A DNA stretch of 64,000 nt from Pelecanus crispus. Its lineage: Eukaryota; Chordata; Aves; Pelecaniformes; Pelecanidae. The notes under the pieces are model-generated. The model worked only from the letters and a program-made list of their open reading frames with translations, was not told the DNA's origin and did not search any database. The stretch is from contig NC_134644.1 of the NCBI RefSeq assembly GCF_030463565.1, forward strand, positions 155,416,191 through 155,480,190, given 5' to 3'. Position numbers and translations under genes: made by a program. Shown here in pieces: positions 61,216-64,000 of this stretch (positions within the stretch are counted from its first letter, which is position 1; each line of letters starts with the position of its first letter).

Positions 61216-61753
61216 TGTCCTGGTTTCAGCTGGGATAGAGTTAATTTTCTTCATAGTAGCTGGCATAGTGCTGTGGTTTGGATTTAGTAGGAGAAGAATG
61301 TTGATAACACGCTGATGTTTTTAGTTGTTGCTAAGTACTGCTCATGCTAGTCAAGGACTTTTCAGCTTCCCATGCTCTGCCACGTGCACAAGAAACTGGG
61401 AGGGGGCACAGCCAGAAGAGTTGATCCAAACTGACCAAAGGGCTATTCCATACCATGTGACATCATGCTCAGTATATAAACTGGGGGGGGGTTGGCTGGG
61501 GAGCAGTGATAGCTGCTCGGGAACTGTCTGGGTATCAGTCGGCAGGTGGTGAGCAATTGCATTGTGCATCACTTGCTTTGTATATTGTTATTATTATTAT
61601 TTTTTACCTTATTTCAATTATTAAACTGTTCTTATCTCAACCCAGGAGTGGTTTTTTCCACTCCTCTGATACTCTCCCCCATCCCATCGGGGTAGGGGGA
61701 GAGAGTGAGCGGCTGCATGGTGCTTAGTTGTTGGCTGGGGCTAAACCACGACA
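61216..61753 (+). mobile_element. Solo LTR, copy 7, in the NUDCD1 intron
   Basis: The element runs from TGTCCTGGTTTCAGCTGGGA to ACCACGACA with a perfect duplication, aaatg, at 61211-61215 and 61754-61758. The CRE position reads TGACATCA and is followed by TATATAAA and a G8 run. It is antisense to NUDCD1 and 73 bp from the older related LTR. Confidence 0.95.
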
Positions 61754-64000
61754 AAATGTTAACCCTAAGACTTCTAAATTTACAAATACTTGCTACCGTC
61801 CTCAAAACATGATCTCTTGTTCAAATCCAGCTTGACAGCTTTTACCACAAAACAATTAGTAAATATATAGCTAGACTATCAATTGACATGATTGCTGTAC
61901 TGGGAAATATTAGGACAGCCAGAAAAACTTCCCAAGTGTAAGTTCATTAATTTAATTCATATATTTAAACACTAACAATACAAGCAGGATTTAAGTACAG
62001 GCTTGCAGGTGAAAGAAGCTCTTGAGCCAGGGGACTTGTATTTAAATGGATTCCCGAGAAAGAAAATTGTAGGCTCTTTTATTTTTTTAAAAATCAAATG
62101 TAAAAAACGTCACTGTCCTCTACTTTTCTGGTTTATATATACAGCCCTGTTAGGAGCAGGGGATTTACATAGCAAGATTTACGAGTAGTCAGTGAAAGAT
62201 ACAGGCTTCTTCAGTAAACTGTAGTAAGAATGGGCAAGATCATGCAACTCCTTCAACCAGCGGCAAATCATTAAACTATTCAAGACCAATTGCTTTTTTT
62301 AGGACAGATATATAAAAGAAGAAACTTGGTCCCTCTGGTTTCCCTTTGGTTCCTTCCTTAGATTTCAGTCCAAGACTTGAACTGAAAAATACTAATTTTT
62401 CAATCATCATCTTTGTATAGCTTGTCAAAAACAAATTCCAAAATTTTGAGCAGAGGAAGAAGGAAATAGGGCTACTACCATTGCTTTGGTCAATATAATG
62501 AATACTGTAGGTTTTGGAAAACTAGTCTTTTAATCCAGAAAATACTAATTTTTACTACCAGCTCTTGCAAAGTAGTTCTCAATTTGGTTGTAGATAAACA
62601 AGCTGATGACTTACATCAACTCTGGCAGATAATAGGTGAACTAGATTAGTACGGAAGTGTAAATTTCAATATAATATTGTAAAATGATAGTACAATATGG
62701 AGAAAGAAGTAGAGGAACAATGTTGGTTTTTATAACCTTAGGTACAAAAAGCTCAAAGATATTATAATTTCCTTCCTGTTATTTTCAAAACAATAGAAAC
62801 ACATTGTTAAAACAGTACTACAAATCAGCATAGAAACTTGAAAACAATAGTATTTTGAAAAAACATCTTAATCCTTATCATCCGCTTTTTTCCCAGCATA
62901 ATGAAATTTGAAGTCAGTAAACAAAGAACAAACTGTGAAATTAATCTCTTTTGTTGGAGGATTTGTTAAGATACTTACAGCTTAATTGGATCTTAAAATA
63001 ACATGCCATTAAAAAAATCATTCATATTACAAAACTAAATAAATTGCAAAAGCTCAGAACAAAACCAAGTATGTGTTATGGTAACCTATGTGAGCTCTAC
63101 AAACAGCTCCTATCTTCCCTTTCATTTTGGACCCAGACTGAGAGTGGTGTGGTCAAACAAATGTATCTGGGGGAAGGAGGGAATAAATTGTCATGGCATT
63201 ATTGAAGGAATGGGTCTAGAGAACACTTAGAGAACATGAAAACCATAGTTGTCACACCAGCAGTAAATTCTGGACCAGATTAATTTTCATGAAAACCGAT
63301 TTATCTGTTTCTTACTTGCTAGGTACAATACTGGGCTATGTGAACCATCCTATTTCATCTGATATGGCCGTTCTTACTCTTGCCTCCATTTTTTTTCAAA
63401 GTACTTTCTGCTTCTGAGCTTTAGGATTCTGCTTCCAACAGTGGGTAAAAACAAATTCTTAGTCCTGATTGCAAGAATACAGCAACAACTAACAATTCTT
63501 CACAACCACTTTTTCTACTTTTCTGGCTGTGTGTAATTTCAGAACAGTCAGGGGCTTCTTGAGCCAGAGCTGGCACAATTATACTCTTCATTGATTTTTT
63601 CCTGTCATGATTTTTTTTTTTCCCCCCCAAATTCATGAAAACTTTCCACGGTCACAAAGTTTTGCAGCAGAGGGTTCCATAGCTTAAATGCACATATGTG
63701 AAGTATTTCTTTCAGCTTCTTTTGAACCTACTATGTACCAGCATCATTTGATGCTCCTAGCTCTTTTAACAGAAGGAACAGTGAACAATCACGTCTGATT
63801 CTTCAGATTTATCACCTGGGACAACAAGATAGGAAAAATCTAAAGGTCACTTACTAAAACATCTTACCATAAGCATATATACACCTAGACATGTAATCAA
63901 TGAACTGCAGCTGTTCCTCTCATGATTTCTGTGCGAGTGTTAAGGTGCTGATTTTGCTTTTAAGTCTTTAACTCGAGTTCACTTATCCAAGGAACTCCCC

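Larger units (their letters stand above)
59953..64000 (-). other. NUDCD1: NUDCD1 intron (partial)
   Basis: Sequence upstream of the last exon on the minus strand. I looked for the preceding exon, which must end one base into a Gly codon, and did not find it, so it probably lies beyond 64000. The intron contains two related LTRs at 60769-61142 and 61216-61753, both antisense to the gene, and unique AT-rich DNA from 61754 on. Confidence 0.75.

Noticed and set aside
60769..61753. Two same-orientation LTRs considered as a provirus
   Set aside because: Only 73 bp apart with no internal region, strongly different sequences, and a private TSD on the younger copy.
63868..63904. Possible upstream NUDCD1 exon on the minus strand (CAG acceptor, GTAAGATG donor, open frame FIDYMSRCIYAYG)
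   Set aside because: Only 37 bases long, and the residues do not fit what should precede the last exon (a segment ending one base into a Gly codon). Treated as chance.

Overview
This is a stretch of bird nuclear genome. The interspersed repeats are dominated by CR1 LINEs, which end in the short ATTCTATG-type repeats typical of birds and reptiles, and by one family of endogenous-retrovirus solo LTRs. Exons are small, separated by long AT-rich introns, and have clear splice acceptors. The two host genes are the last coding exon of TRHR (thyrotropin-releasing hormone receptor, + strand, 5523-5930) and the last coding exon of NUDCD1 (NudC domain-containing 1, - strand, 59660-59952). They converge on each other with about 53.7 kb between their stop codons. 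TRHR and NUDCD1 are also convergent neighbours in human 8q23, so the order is conserved. The bird is probably a neoavian; this is inferred from the repeat types and no species is claimed.

Layout. 1-5522: TRHR intron with two solo LTRs and a (GATA)9 repeat. 5523-5930: TRHR exon, followed by its 3' UTR (end not located). 6-24 kb: intergenic DNA with CR1 fragments at 6.55, 8.9, 12.7-13.8 and 20.6-21.2 kb and LTRs at 12.9 and 15.8 kb. 24-25.3 kb: a probable older LTR of another family. 28.1 kb: another solo LTR. 34.26-38.55 kb: the largest element, a CR1 with decayed endonuclease and reverse-transcriptase reading frames, interrupted by an inverted CR1 so that two arms of about 950 bp form a near-symmetric palindrome. 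39.9-40.7 kb: a probable LTR with a possible primer-binding site. 41-48 kb: mostly unique DNA, with one unrecognised exon-like ORF at 45.0 kb. 48.0-51.4 kb: two copies of a CR1 subfamily with a doubled 3' tail, one ending in (ATTCT)19 and the other split by a solo LTR. 54.5-56.8 kb: a second long decayed CR1 of a different subfamily. 59.26-64 kb: NUDCD1 3' UTR, last exon, and an intron carrying two related LTRs.

I found no operon, CRISPR array, tRNA or rRNA, and no evidence of a new multi-gene system. The most interesting signals are structural: the CR1 palindrome, the doubled-tail CR1 subfamily seen three times, the CRE-TATA core of the solo LTRs with its CpG decay series, and a pure pentanucleotide array born from a CR1 tail. 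Nearly all other open frames are LTR or CR1 translations or chance ORFs.
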